55,557 bases of DNA from Sphingomonas hengshuiensis. GTDB taxonomy: Bacteria > Pseudomonadota > Alphaproteobacteria > Sphingomonadales > Sphingomonadaceae. Location: positions 1 to 55,557 of the forward strand of contig QFNF01000017.1 in NCBI GenBank assembly GCA_003240755.1, read 5' to 3'. Made by a program: the position numbers and the translations under genes. The notes below the pieces were generated by a model. It was not told the origin of the DNA, searched no databases, and saw only the letters and a program-made list of their open reading frames with translations. Positions 16,623-24,442 of the stretch are shown one piece after another (position 1 is the stretch's first letter; each line of letters starts with the position of its first letter).

Positions 16623-16641
16623 GCCCCCTATGACAGGGGGC
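16623..16641 (+). promoter_or_regulatory. hairpin enclosing the start codon of the Crp/Fnr gene
   Basis: GCCCCCT (16623-16629) and AGGGGGC (16635-16641) are perfect 7-bp complements, and the five-base loop between them is ATGAC, containing the start codon at 16630. The ribosome site (GGAG, 16620-16623) overlaps the foot of the stem. Such a structure could limit translation initiation. Confidence 0.4.
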
Positions 16642-17370
16642 CATGATCTGCGCTATCGTTCTCGACTGCTCGCATATTCCGAACTGACCGAAACCGACCG
16701 GACGGCGATCGACGCCCTGCTCGATCAGCGGCAACGCATCGTCGCGCCACGCCGCGATGTCGTGGCCGAGGGGGAGGTGCCGCGATTTGTGCATTTCGTG
16801 CTCGACGGCTGGGGGTGCCGGTATCGGCAATTGCCCGACGGGCGGCGGCAGATGCTGTCGCTGCTGCTGCCGGGCGACCTGTTCGACCCGCATCTGCAGG
16901 TGGTGGGACGCACCGACCATGCGATCGGCACGATCACGACGATGACCGTGGCGGAGGTCGTGCCCGAGCAGCTCAGCGCGCTGAGCCATGGCAGCCACGG
17001 CATCGCGCAGGCCCTGTGGTGGAACGACCATGTCGCGATGGGGACGCACCGCGAATGGATCGCCAGCCTGGGACTGCGCACCGCGCGCGAGCGGATCGCG
17101 CTGCTGTTCTGCGAGGTGTATTTCCGGTTGAGGCTGGTCGGGCGCTGTACGGCGCGGACCTGTGAATTTCCGCTGACCCAGGCCGATCTGGCGGAGGCGA
17201 CCGGGCTGACCCCGGTCCATGTCAACCGCATGGTGCAGGATCTGCGGCGCGACGGGCTGATCGCGTGGAGCGGGCGGACGCTGACCATCCTCGACCTCGA
17301 CCGGCTGTGCGAGATGGCGATCTTTACCCCTGCCTATCTGCACCTCGACCGGGCGGTGGCGGCCGGATAG
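16630..17370 (+). CDS. Crp/Fnr family transcriptional regulator
   Basis: A 246-residue regulator with an N-terminal cyclic-nucleotide-binding-like beta-roll (about residues 20-130, including LLLPGDLFDPHLQ) and a C-terminal winged helix-turn-helix, LTQADLAEATGLTPVHVNRM followed by VQDLRRDGLI, which is the Crp-type recognition helix. There is no N-terminal Fnr-type cysteine cluster, so oxygen sensing through a 4Fe-4S cluster is unlikely. The effector cannot be predicted. The GGAG at 16620 and ATG 16630 define the start. It stands alone between tRNA-Ala and a small membrane-protein gene. Confidence 0.86.
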   Translation: MTGGHDLRYRSRLLAYSELTETDRTAIDALLDQRQRIVAPRRDVVAEGEVPRFVHFVLDGWGCRYRQLPDGRRQMLSLLLPGDLFDPHLQVVGRTDHAIGTITTMTVAEVVPEQLSALSHGSHGIAQALWWNDHVAMGTHREWIASLGLRTARERIALLFCEVYFRLRLVGRCTARTCEFPLTQADLAEATGLTPVHVNRMVQDLRRDGLIAWSGRTLTILDLDRLCEMAIFTPAYLHLDRAVAAG

Positions 17371-17423
17371 CGACTCGTCCCGCTATCGGACGGTTTCGGA
17401 CGAAATGGCGCGCGACCAAATGG

Positions 17424-17438
17424 TAAAGAATGCGTTAA
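17424..17438. promoter_or_regulatory. CtrA-like box (TAAA-N7-TTAA)
   Basis: TAAA (17424-17427), seven bases, TTAA (17435-17438). The alphaproteobacterial CtrA consensus is TTAA-N7-TTAA(C), so there is one mismatch in one half-site. It ends 7 nt before the ATG of the small ORF at 17446, where a bound regulator would block initiation of that gene. Confidence 0.4.
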
Positions 17439-17445
17439 CGCGGGC

Positions 17446-17604
17446 ATGATGAAACCGCACAGCGAACCCCGCAGCCGTCATCCGTTCCGCGCCACCCTGT
17501 CGCGCGTGGCCAGCCCCCCCGTGACCAGCGAGGACAGCGACCTGAAGCTGTTCGTGGTCAGCTTCACCGCCTTTTTCATCTGCTTCTACACGTTCTTCCT
17601 GTAG
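17446..17604 (+). CDS. small single-TM protein (52 aa), unknown
   Basis: ATG 17446 (a second ATG follows at 17449) opens a 52-residue frame ending at TAG 17602-17604. The first half is basic and Ser/Pro-rich (MMKPHSEPRSRHPFRATLSR); the second half, after TSEDSDLKL, is one aromatic-rich membrane helix, FVVSFTAFFICFYTFFL, that reaches the C-terminus. An acidic patch just before a tail-anchor-like helix and a positive N-terminus suggest an N-in, C-tail-inserted protein. The lysine-free, Phe-rich helix is unlike random GC-rich translation, which supports it being real. Its role is unknown; small respiratory-complex subunits have similar shapes. Confidence 0.5.
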   Translation: MMKPHSEPRSRHPFRATLSRVASPPVTSEDSDLKLFVVSFTAFFICFYTFFL

Positions 17605-17647
17605 GAATCGGTGTCCTTCCCGCCCGCGCGGGGAGGGCGATCGGCGC

Positions 17648-18973
17648 CTATGCCGGGCACCCTTCGTCGCAGGCGCGGTGCAGCCGCCATGCGAGCCATG
17701 CCGACCCGAGGCACATCGCGGCGACGACCAGCAGCATGTCGGTCGGCCCGACGCCCAGCTTCGTCAGCAGGATGACGCTGACCGCGCCGATGGTCATCGA
17801 CGCGCAGTTGACGACATTGTTCGCCGCCACCGTCCGCGCGGTCTGGTCCTTCGTCACGGTCGTCGTCAGGAACGCGTAGAGCGGGACGACGAACATGCCG
17901 CCGAAGATCGCGATCAGCGCCAGCGTGCCGAGCAGCAGTAGCGATTGCGGATGGGTGGCGAAGTCGACCACGCCGTACAGCGTGTCGCCGGGGGCCGGCA
18001 CCCACGCCTTTGCCTCGAACGCGAAGGCCAGCACGCAGGCCGCCATCGCGATGACCGACGCGGGCGAATAGCGCGCCGAAATCTGCCCCTTCAGCAGCGC
18101 GTTGATGATGACCGATCCGATCGCGACGCCGATCGAGAAGATGGCGATGGTCAGCGAGGCGACCTGCTGATCGGCGGTCAGGACATTCTTCACCAGCACC
18201 GGGAAGATGACGATCAGCACCGACCCGATCGTCCAGAAGAAGCTGATGGCGATGATCGCGAGGAACAGGCGGCGGATATGCATCGTCGCCGCGATCAGAT
18301 GCCATGACGCGGTGAACGGGTTCCAGTTGATCGTCAGTTCAGGGCCGCTGCGTGGCGCGGGCGGCACCTGTCGCCCGGTGAACCAGCCGATGATCGCCAC
18401 CACGACGACCAGTGCCGCCGCCCATTCGACGCTGATCCATCCCGCGACGATCGTGCCGGTCAGCACCGACAGATAGGTCGCCGCCTCGATCAGGCCGGTG
18501 CCGCCCAGCACCTGATGATCCTCCAGATGCTGTGGCAGGATCGCGTATTTGATCGGCCCGAAAAAGGTCGAATGGACGCCGAGCAGCACGACCGCGCTCA
18601 GCATCATCACCACGCCGGCGGTGACATGGCCGGTGCGCGCGATCAGCATGCCGGCCGCGCCGTAGAGCATGATGCCGATCTCCGCGGTCTTGACGATGCG
18701 GATGATCCGCGCCTTGTCGTGCGTGTCGGCCAACTGCCCCGACAGCGCGGACAGCAGCACGAACGGCAGGATCGCAAGACCGGTGGCCAGCGCGTTGAAA
18801 TTCTGTTCGCTCGCCGGGTCCCGGAACAGTTGATAGGTCGCGAACAGGACCATCGCGTGCTTGAACAGATTGTCGTTGAACGCACCCAGGAACTGGGTGA
18901 CGAACAGCGGCAGGAAACGGCGCTGCTTCAGCAACCCCAGCGCATTATTCATTCCGGGTACGACCTGATCCAT
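17648..18973 (-). CDS. MFS transporter, LplT-like (lysophospholipid carrier type)
   Basis: A 441-residue, 12-TM major-facilitator protein. The start region FLPLFVTQFLGAFNDNLFKH is characteristic of the LplT branch (also found fused to acyltransferases), as are the following Asp-rich loop GQLADTHDKARI and FGPIKYAILPQHL. LplT flips lysophosphatidylethanolamine inward for re-acylation. No acyltransferase or acyl-ACP synthetase gene adjoins here, so the substrate is unproven. ATG 18973 is used; an internal ATG eight codons in is possible. Divergent from pgsA, another phospholipid gene. Confidence 0.8.
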   Translation of the reverse strand: MDQVVPGMNNALGLLKQRRFLPLFVTQFLGAFNDNLFKHAMVLFATYQLFRDPASEQNFNALATGLAILPFVLLSALSGQLADTHDKARIIRIVKTAEIGIMLYGAAGMLIARTGHVTAGVVMMLSAVVLLGVHSTFFGPIKYAILPQHLEDHQVLGGTGLIEAATYLSVLTGTIVAGWISVEWAAALVVVVAIIGWFTGRQVPPAPRSGPELTINWNPFTASWHLIAATMHIRRLFLAIIAISFFWTIGSVLIVIFPVLVKNVLTADQQVASLTIAIFSIGVAIGSVIINALLKGQISARYSPASVIAMAACVLAFAFEAKAWVPAPGDTLYGVVDFATHPQSLLLLGTLALIAIFGGMFVVPLYAFLTTTVTKDQTARTVAANNVVNCASMTIGAVSVILLTKLGVGPTDMLLVVAAMCLGSAWLAWRLHRACDEGCPA

Positions 18974-19077
18974 GTGCCCGTCGGGCTATCGCACGGGGTG
19001 TAGCCAGCACGTCCGCGCGCTTCAATCGCCGTTTTGCCGCTTTCGCCCGGCCCATCGGGGATGCTAAGCGCCGGAAC

Positions 19078-19644
19078 GTGCTGACGCTTCCCAACATCCT
19101 GACGCTGTCGCGTATCCTGGCGGTGCCGCTGCTGGTCGCGTTCCTGTGGTGGCCGATGTGGCAGACGGGCTATGCGATCGCCTTCGCGCTCTACTGCCTG
19201 ATGGGCATCACCGATTATTTCGACGGCTATCTCGCACGGGCGCAGGGGACGGTGTCGAAGCTGGGGGTGTTCCTCGATCCCATCGCCGACAAGATCATGG
19301 TGGCCGCGGTCATCCTGATGCTGGTCGGCACGCGCCACGACGTCGCGATCATCACCGGCATCCACCTGATCGCGGCGCTGGTCATCCTGCTGCGCGAGAT
19401 CGCGGTGTCGGGCCTGCGCGAATTCCTGGCCGGTATCCAGGTGTCGCTGCCGGTGTCGCGGCTCGCCAAGTGGAAGACGACGTTGCAACTGGTCGCGTTC
19501 GGCGCGCTGATCCTCGCGGGCGCGGTGCCGGCCCATGCGTTCGTGCACGTCACCGGGCTGGTATGCCTGTGGGGCGCGGCGGTGCTGACCGCGATCACCG
19601 GCTGGGACTATCTGCGGATGGGCCTCCGGCACATGGACACCTGA
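19078..19644 (+). CDS. pgsA: CDP-diacylglycerol--glycerol-3-phosphate 3-phosphatidyltransferase
   Basis: Integral membrane enzyme making phosphatidylglycerol phosphate. The CDP-alcohol phosphotransferase motif (DG..AR...G...D...D) is complete in DYFDGYLARAQGTVSKLGVF followed by LDPIAD. The start, LTLPNILTLSRILAVPLL after GTG 19078, is standard for PgsA. The 188 residues contain about five membrane helices. Its TGA overlaps the ATG of moaD, an arrangement linking it to molybdopterin genes purely by operon structure. Confidence 0.93.
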   Translation: MLTLPNILTLSRILAVPLLVAFLWWPMWQTGYAIAFALYCLMGITDYFDGYLARAQGTVSKLGVFLDPIADKIMVAAVILMLVGTRHDVAIITGIHLIAALVILLREIAVSGLREFLAGIQVSLPVSRLAKWKTTLQLVAFGALILAGAVPAHAFVHVTGLVCLWGAAVLTAITGWDYLRMGLRHMDT

Positions 19645-19901
19645 TGGCGATCGAGCTGCTGTATTTCGCGTGGGTGCGCGAAGCGATCGGGACGGGGGCC
19701 GAACGCGTCGACCCGCCCGCCGGGGTCGCCACCGTTGCCGATCTGGTCGACTGGCTGGCGGCGAGGGGCGGGGGCTATGCGACGGCGTTCGCCGACCGGC
19801 AGCGGTTGCGCGCGGCGGTCGACCAGGCGTTCGTGCCGCTCGACACGCCGATCGCGGGGGCGGGCGAGGTGGCGCTGTTCCCGCCGGTGACAGGCGGATG
19901 A
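19644..19901 (+). CDS. moaD: molybdopterin synthase small subunit
   Basis: An 85-residue ubiquitin-like sulfur carrier ending in the required Gly-Gly (VALFPPVTGG), where the thiocarboxylate forms that MoaE uses to build the dithiolene of molybdopterin. The N-terminal strand is MAIELLYFAWVREAIGTG. ATG 19644 overlaps the pgsA stop; the stop overlaps the moaE ATG (ATGA). Confidence 0.92.
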   Translation: MAIELLYFAWVREAIGTGAERVDPPAGVATVADLVDWLAARGGGYATAFADRQRLRAAVDQAFVPLDTPIAGAGEVALFPPVTGG

Positions 19902-20344
19902 TCCGCGTCGCCGTGCAGGAGGCGCCGATCGACGTCGCGGCGGAGTTGGTGGCGGTGGAAGCCGGCGATGCCGGTGCCGTCGCGACCTTTACCGGGCTGG
20001 TGCGCGGCGACGATGGCGTGACCGAACTGGCGCTCGAACATTATCCCGGCGCGACCGAGCAGGCGCTGGAAGCCCTGTGCGCGCAGGCGGCCGAACGCTG
20101 GGGGCTGGCGAAGGCGACGATCGTGCACCGCGTCGGGCCGATGGTGCCGGGCGACCGGGTGGTGTTCGTGGCAACCGCCGCGCGGCATCGCGCCGCGGCG
20201 CTGGAGGCGTGTGCGTTCCTGATCGACCGGCTCAAGACCGGGGCGCCATTCTGGAAGCGCGAGCGGCGCGGAGCGGAGGCCAGATGGGTTGAGGCGCGGG
20301 ACAGCGACGATGCCGCGGCGGCGCGATGGGATGGCGAAGCGTAG
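19898..20344 (+). CDS. moaE: molybdopterin synthase catalytic subunit
   Basis: The 148-residue large subunit that converts precursor Z to molybdopterin using MoaD thiocarboxylate. Family segments: GAVATFTGLVRGDDGV, HYPGATEQ, IVHRVGPMVPGDRVVFVATA, and the catalytic-lysine region FLIDRLKTGAPFWKRE. It overlaps moaD by 4 nt. No terminator is seen directly after it. The 217 nt to the fasciclin stop (20345-20561) hold no gene except the terminator of the opposite strand. Confidence 0.93.
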   Translation: MIRVAVQEAPIDVAAELVAVEAGDAGAVATFTGLVRGDDGVTELALEHYPGATEQALEALCAQAAERWGLAKATIVHRVGPMVPGDRVVFVATAARHRAAALEACAFLIDRLKTGAPFWKRERRGAEARWVEARDSDDAAAARWDGEA

Positions 20345-20506
20345 CGTTTGCGGCCGGTCCTGCGATACGCCATTTCGATGTCGCCGCATGACTGCTCGGG
20401 ACGAACGGGCTTGCCGATCCTGCGTCCACGAACCCTCGACCATGTGGTTGCAGTAGCTCGGATCTGTTCGAACCGAATGGGGCAGGGTGGACGGGGCGGC
20501 CCCGAA

Positions 20507-20537
20507 CGAAAACCGGGCGGGATCGCTCCCGCCCGGT
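20507..20537 (-). terminator. terminator of the fasciclin gene
   Basis: ACCGGGCGGGA (20512-20522) and TCCCGCCCGGT (20527-20537) are perfect 11-bp complements with a four-base loop. On the minus strand the stem is followed by TTTT, placing it 25 nt after the fasciclin stop. Confidence 0.85.
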
Positions 20538-20561
20538 CGTTGCCTGAACCAAAACCCGAAA

Positions 20562-21272
20562 TCAGCCGAGCTTGGGTGCCAGCACGCCGTTCACGACATG
20601 GACGATGCCGTTCGACTGTTCGACGTCATATTGCGTGACATAGCTCTTGCCGCCGCCGACATCGGTCAGCACCAGCGCGCCGTTCTCCAGCGTGGCTTTC
20701 AGCGGCTGGCCCTCGACCGTGGTCAGCGTGGCGGTGCCGCCACCGGCCTCGACCTGCTTCTTGAGCGCTTCGGCATCGAACTTGCCGGCCACGACGTGAT
20801 AGGTCAGCAGCTTGGTGAGCGAGGCCTTCTGCTCCGGCTTCATGAGCTGGTCGAGCGTGCCGGGGGCAAGGCGCTGAAACGCTTCGTTGGTCGGTGCGAA
20901 CACGGTGAACGGACCCGGACCCGACAACGTCGCGCCCAGATCGGCGGCCTGTACCGCCTTGACCAGCGTGCTGAGGTTGCTCGCCTTCGACGCGTTGGCG
21001 ACGATCGTCGCGGTCGGCAGCATCGGCGCGCCGCCGACCATGACCGGTGCCTTGGCAGTGGCATCGGCGCCGGCACCGTTCGGCACCGTGCCGACCGGCG
21101 TGGTACCGACCGGCGTGGTGCCGACCGGTGTGGTGCCGGTCGAGGTCGTCGGCGTGGTCGGCGTCGTCGTGGGTGCCGGCTGAGCCGGGGCGGGCCGGGT
21201 CGTGGTCTGGGCGTTGGCGGCGGCGGCCAGCGACAGGCTGAGCGCGGCGGCGGAAATCGTGGCGCGAATCAT
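20562..21272 (-). CDS. exported fasciclin (FAS1) domain protein
   Basis: The signal peptide MIRATISAAALSLSLAAAAN is followed by a low-complexity Thr/Pro linker containing tandem TTPVG units, then one FAS1 domain (about residues 85-236) with the H1 motif GPFTVFAPTNEAFQRL, a TYHVVAGKF segment and the H2 motif SNGIVHVVNGVLAP. FAS1 domains mediate surface adhesion or matrix contacts. The Pro/Thr linker probably spaces the domain from the membrane or wall. GGGAGA precedes ATG 21272. A strong terminator follows. Confidence 0.88.
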   Translation of the reverse strand: MIRATISAAALSLSLAAAANAQTTTRPAPAQPAPTTTPTTPTTSTGTTPVGTTPVGTTPVGTVPNGAGADATAKAPVMVGGAPMLPTATIVANASKASNLSTLVKAVQAADLGATLSGPGPFTVFAPTNEAFQRLAPGTLDQLMKPEQKASLTKLLTYHVVAGKFDAEALKKQVEAGGGTATLTTVEGQPLKATLENGALVLTDVGGGKSYVTQYDVEQSNGIVHVVNGVLAPKLG

Positions 21273-21375
21273 CGGTATCTCCCGGTGGTTGCGAAAAAGG
21301 ATGCGGTGCCGAAACGGCTTCGACCCGGAGAATACGGTTCGGGACGGCGAACGGTTCCCGCCCGCGCGCGGACGT

Positions 21376-22278
21376 TCAGCCGCGATGCGCGGCAAGTACC
21401 TCTGCCAGCAGGCGAAAATCCCGTTCGCGCGGGGATGCCCGCCGCCATACCAGTGCGATGCCGCGCGACGCGTTCTGTGCCTCGATCGCACGCGCACTGA
21501 CGCCGGTATTGTCGAGGATGCCGGCATCGATCGCCATCTGGGGCAGCATGGTGGTGCCAAGACCGTTGTCGACCATCTGGACGATGGTGTGCAGCGACGT
21601 GCCCATCATCATCGCCTGCCCGCGTGCCTCGGGCTGTTCGCACGCCCGCAGCGCATGATCCTTCAGGCAATGCCCGTCTTCGAGCAGCAGCAGGCGTTCG
21701 GGATCGATATCGTCGGCGACCAGCGCCTCGCCGCTGCCGGACGCGTCGTTGCCGGGCACGGCGAGGAACAGCCGGTCCTCGAACAACGGTGCCACCTCCA
21801 CCTCGCCACAGGCATAGGGCAGCGCCAGCAGCACGCAGTCGGTACGGCCATGGTGCAGCCCCTCGCACGCCGCGGCGCTCGGCTCCTCGCGCAGATACAG
21901 CCGCAGGTCGGGATAATCCTGGCGCAGCCGCGGCAGCAGCCGGGGGAGCAGGAACGGCGCGATGGTCGGGATGACGCTCATCCGCATCTCGCCCGACAGG
22001 GGCCGCCCGGCGGCGCGGGCCATGTCGGTCAGTTCCTCCGCCTCGCGCAGCACCTTGCGCGCCTTGGCCACGATGCTTTCCCCCAGCGGGGTGAAGCGCA
22101 CCACGCGGCGGGTCCGCTCGACCAGCACCACGCCGATCAGCGTTTCCAGTTCGCGTATCCCGGCGGACAAGGTGGACTGGGTGACGAACGACGCCTCCGC
22201 CGCCCGGCCGAAATGACCGGCGTCGCGGAGCGCGACCAGATATTGAAGCTGCTTGAGCGTGGGCAGGTACACCGACAT
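21376..22278 (-). CDS. oxyR: LysR-type peroxide sensor, OxyR
   Basis: A 300-residue LysR regulator: the N-terminal winged helix contains HFGRAAEASFVTQSTLSAGI. The ligand domain carries the OxyR redox pair in EDGHCLKDHALRAC, Cys204 and Cys213, with the same nine-residue separation as Cys199/Cys208 of the E. coli protein. Oxidation to a disulfide by H2O2 would switch it to an activator. It is divergent from ahpC with 126 bp between the start codons, the classical arrangement for control of its neighbour. Confidence 0.92.
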   Translation of the reverse strand: MSVYLPTLKQLQYLVALRDAGHFGRAAEASFVTQSTLSAGIRELETLIGVVLVERTRRVVRFTPLGESIVAKARKVLREAEELTDMARAAGRPLSGEMRMSVIPTIAPFLLPRLLPRLRQDYPDLRLYLREEPSAAACEGLHHGRTDCVLLALPYACGEVEVAPLFEDRLFLAVPGNDASGSGEALVADDIDPERLLLLEDGHCLKDHALRACEQPEARGQAMMMGTSLHTIVQMVDNGLGTTMLPQMAIDAGILDNTGVSARAIEAQNASRGIALVWRRASPRERDFRLLAEVLAAHRG

Positions 22279-22304
22279 GCCGTCTATTTATTGGCTCCGT
22301 CGAT

Positions 22305-22333
22305 CGATCCCAAGGGGAATTCCGATTGGATCG
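22305..22333. promoter_or_regulatory. nested dyad in the oxyR-ahpC intergenic region
   Basis: CGATCC (22305-22310) and GGATCG (22328-22333) are complementary arms sharing a centre with the inner palindrome GGAATTCC (22316-22323). The dyad lies midway between oxyR and ahpC. It is a candidate OxyR operator by position, although it does not match the enterobacterial ATAG/CTAT consensus well. Confidence 0.4.
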
Positions 22334-22404
22334 GTACGGAGCGCATCCTATATCGCGATGCAGCAATTCACGGTGCGGCAGCGCACCAAACGAAAGGGCA
22401 CCTC

Positions 22405-22947
22405 ATGCTGACCGTTGGCGACAAACTCCCCGAATTCACCGTTCCCGTCCAGCAGGGCACCGACGCGCTTCCGGCCGGCGAAACGCTGAGCCACGACGCG
22501 TTCCCGGGCAAGTGGAAGGTGCTGTTCTACTGGCCGAAGGACTTCACCTTCGTCTGCCCGACCGAGATCGTGGGCTATAGCGAGCTGAAGGGCGACTTCG
22601 CCGATCGCGACGCCGTGCTGATCGGCGCGTCGACCGATACCGCGCACGTGCACCTCGCATGGCGCAAGTCGGACCCGGACCTCGCCGCCGCCGACTTCCC
22701 GTGGATCGCCGACAACGGCGCGGTGCTGGCCGGCAAGCTCGGCATCCTCGACAGGAACGAGCATGTCGCGTTCCGCGCGACCTTCATCATCGATCCCGAC
22801 AACGTCATCCAGGCGGTGCAGGTCAATGGCCTGAACGTCGGCCGCAACCCGGCCGAGACGCTGCGCGTGCTCGACGCGCTGCAGACCGACGAGCTGTGCC
22901 CGTGCAACTGGAACAAGGGCGACGACGTCCTGCAGGTCGCGGCCTGA
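22405..22947 (+). CDS. ahpC: alkyl hydroperoxide reductase, peroxiredoxin subunit
   Basis: A 180-residue peroxiredoxin. The peroxidatic Cys51 is in DFTFVCPTE; the C-terminal CPCNW (Cys165, Cys167) supplies the resolving cysteine. This is the AhpC type that is reduced by AhpD, which is encoded next. It reduces H2O2 and organic hydroperoxides in the cytoplasm. The start ATG 22405 gives MLTVGDKLPEFTVPVQ; the very long upstream open frame is antisense to oxyR. No ahpF is present locally. Confidence 0.93.
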   Translation: MLTVGDKLPEFTVPVQQGTDALPAGETLSHDAFPGKWKVLFYWPKDFTFVCPTEIVGYSELKGDFADRDAVLIGASTDTAHVHLAWRKSDPDLAAADFPWIADNGAVLAGKLGILDRNEHVAFRATFIIDPDNVIQAVQVNGLNVGRNPAETLRVLDALQTDELCPCNWNKGDDVLQVAA

Positions 22948-22955
22948 TCCATCGC

Positions 22956-22986
22956 GGGGGCGGGCTTCGCTTCGCCCCCCTCTTTC
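22956..22986 (+). terminator. probable terminator or attenuator after ahpC
   Basis: GGGGGCG (22956-22962) pairs with CGCCCCC (22973-22979), then CTCTTT. The T-run is short, so read-through into ahpD is likely. Confidence 0.5.
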
Positions 22987-22989
22987 CGG

Positions 22990-23032
22990 CACCCCAGCGC
23001 AGACCGGGCCTGTCGCCCGGTCGGCTGGGGTG
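22990..23032 (+). repeat. long two-part hairpin between ahpC and ahpD
   Basis: CACCCCAGC (22990-22998) pairs with GCTGGGGTG (23024-23032), and an inner ACCGGGC (23003-23009) pairs with GCCCGGT (23015-23021). It lies 25 nt upstream of the ahpD ATG and may stabilise the ahpC mRNA end or set the ahpC:ahpD ratio. Confidence 0.55.
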
Positions 23033-23057
23033 TCGTGTATTTGACGGAGTTACCCCC

Positions 23058-23579
23058 ATGTCGCTCAAGGAATTTGCGGGCCAGTTGCCCGATTTCGCCA
23101 AGGATATCCGCCTGAACGTCGGCTCGCTGCTGAACGAGACCGTGCTCGACCCGCAGAAGAAGTTCGGGACGATGCTCGCCTGCGCCCATGCCACCGGCCA
23201 CAAGCCGCTGGTGGACGCCGCCGAGGCGGAAGTCGCCGACAAGCTGTCGCCCGAAGCGGCCAATGCGGCGCGCGCGGCGGCGGCGGTGATGGCGATGAAC
23301 AACGTCTATTACCGCTTCGTCCACCTCGCCAAGAACAAGGAATATGGCAATCTGCCGGCCAAGCTGAGGATGAACGTCATCGCCGCGCCGGGGATCGAGA
23401 AGGTCGATTTCGAACTGTTCAGCCTGGCGGTGTCGGCGATGAACGGCTGCGGCATGTGCATCGATGCGCATGAGGACGTGTTGAAGAAGCACGGGATCAA
23501 GGCCGAAGTGATCCAGGGCGCGGTGCGGATCGGCGCGGTGCTGGCCGCGGTCGCGACGGTCCACGCCGCGGTCGCCTGA
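23058..23579 (+). CDS. ahpD: alkyl hydroperoxide reductase AhpD (carboxymuconolactone fold)
   Basis: A 173-residue thiol-disulfide reductase that recycles AhpC. The active site is complete: NGCGMCIDAHE with Cys131, Cys134 and His138, preceded by the conserved Glu of the proton-relay (FELFSLAVSAM region). The start MSLKEFAGQLPDFAKD is standard. It follows ahpC by 110 nt containing two hairpins and is expected to be OxyR-controlled with it. Confidence 0.93.
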   Translation: MSLKEFAGQLPDFAKDIRLNVGSLLNETVLDPQKKFGTMLACAHATGHKPLVDAAEAEVADKLSPEAANAARAAAAVMAMNNVYYRFVHLAKNKEYGNLPAKLRMNVIAAPGIEKVDFELFSLAVSAMNGCGMCIDAHEDVLKKHGIKAEVIQGAVRIGAVLAAVATVHAAVA

Positions 23580-23624
23580 CAGCGTGAAACGTCACCGCCG
23601 GCGGCGGCCGGGGTGACGTACCGG

Positions 23625-24386
23625 TCAGGCCAGCGCGCGATACACGCTGTAGAGGCTGGTGATCGTCAGCACGATGCCGACCAGGATCAGCAGCGTGCGC
23701 GCCGGGATGTATTTCGCGAACATCGCCCCGAATGGCGCGGCGATGACGCCGCCGATCAGCAGCCCGGCCACGGCAGTGGTGAACGCTTCCAGCCCGAGAT
23801 GGACCAGGAACGTCAGCGAGATGCTGATCGTCAGGAAGAATTCGACGGTGTTGACCGTCCCGATCGTCGTGCGCGGCGTGGCGCCCTGTACCAGCAGGTT
23901 GGACGTCACCACCGGTCCCCAGCCACCGCCGCCCGCCGCATCGAGGAACCCGCCGACCAGGCCCAGCGGGGCGATGACCTTCGGCTCCTTCGGCTCGGGC
24001 GGTTTGCGCAGGCCCCGCCACAGCAGATACAGGCCGATCGCCGCCAGATAGGTCATCACGAACGGCCGCGTGACCGACGCGTCGAGCGACGACAGCAGAT
24101 AGGCACCGGTCACGCCGCCGGCGACGCCGGGCAGCAGCAGGCGCCAGAACAGCTTCCAGTTCACGTTCCGGTGCAGCACATGGCTGATCCCCGACACGCC
24201 GGTCGTGAAGCATTCCACGACATGTACGCTGGCGGACGCGGTCGCCGGCGGGACGCCCAGCACGCTGACCAGCAGGGTCGATGAAATCACCCCGAACGCC
24301 ATGCCCAGTGCCCCATCGACGATCTGGGCGGCAAATCCGGCAGCCACGAATTCGGCCAGGCGCGCCCAGTCGATATTCTCGAACAT
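23625..24386 (-). CDS. TauE/SafE family sulfite or sulfonate transporter
   Basis: A 253-residue protein with about eight TM helices and the TauE/SafE repeat pattern: VDGALGMAFGVISS in the first half and GLVGGFLDAAGGGGWGPVV in the second. Members move sulfite, sulfonates or other organic anions. It is divergent from the serine acetyltransferase gene of cysteine synthesis, which favours a sulfur role by context only. ATG 24386 precedes MFENIDWARLAEF. Confidence 0.85.
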   Translation of the reverse strand: MFENIDWARLAEFVAAGFAAQIVDGALGMAFGVISSTLLVSVLGVPPATASASVHVVECFTTGVSGISHVLHRNVNWKLFWRLLLPGVAGGVTGAYLLSSLDASVTRPFVMTYLAAIGLYLLWRGLRKPPEPKEPKVIAPLGLVGGFLDAAGGGGWGPVVTSNLLVQGATPRTTIGTVNTVEFFLTISISLTFLVHLGLEAFTTAVAGLLIGGVIAAPFGAMFAKYIPARTLLILVGIVLTITSLYSVYRALA

Positions 24387-24442
24387 CCAATTTCCTTCGA
24401 TATCGGCTCAGCGGCGGACAGTGATGACGGCAAACGACAATG

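Noticed and set aside
16521..16629. Possible integration scar downstream of tRNA-Ala
   Set aside because: The tRNA and its terminator are intact and flanked by ordinary chromosomal genes; no duplicated 3' end or integrase was found.
21080..21150. Possible CRISPR-like repeats
   Set aside because: These are contiguous 15-nt coding repeats of the fasciclin linker without spacers; no CRISPR array exists in the window.
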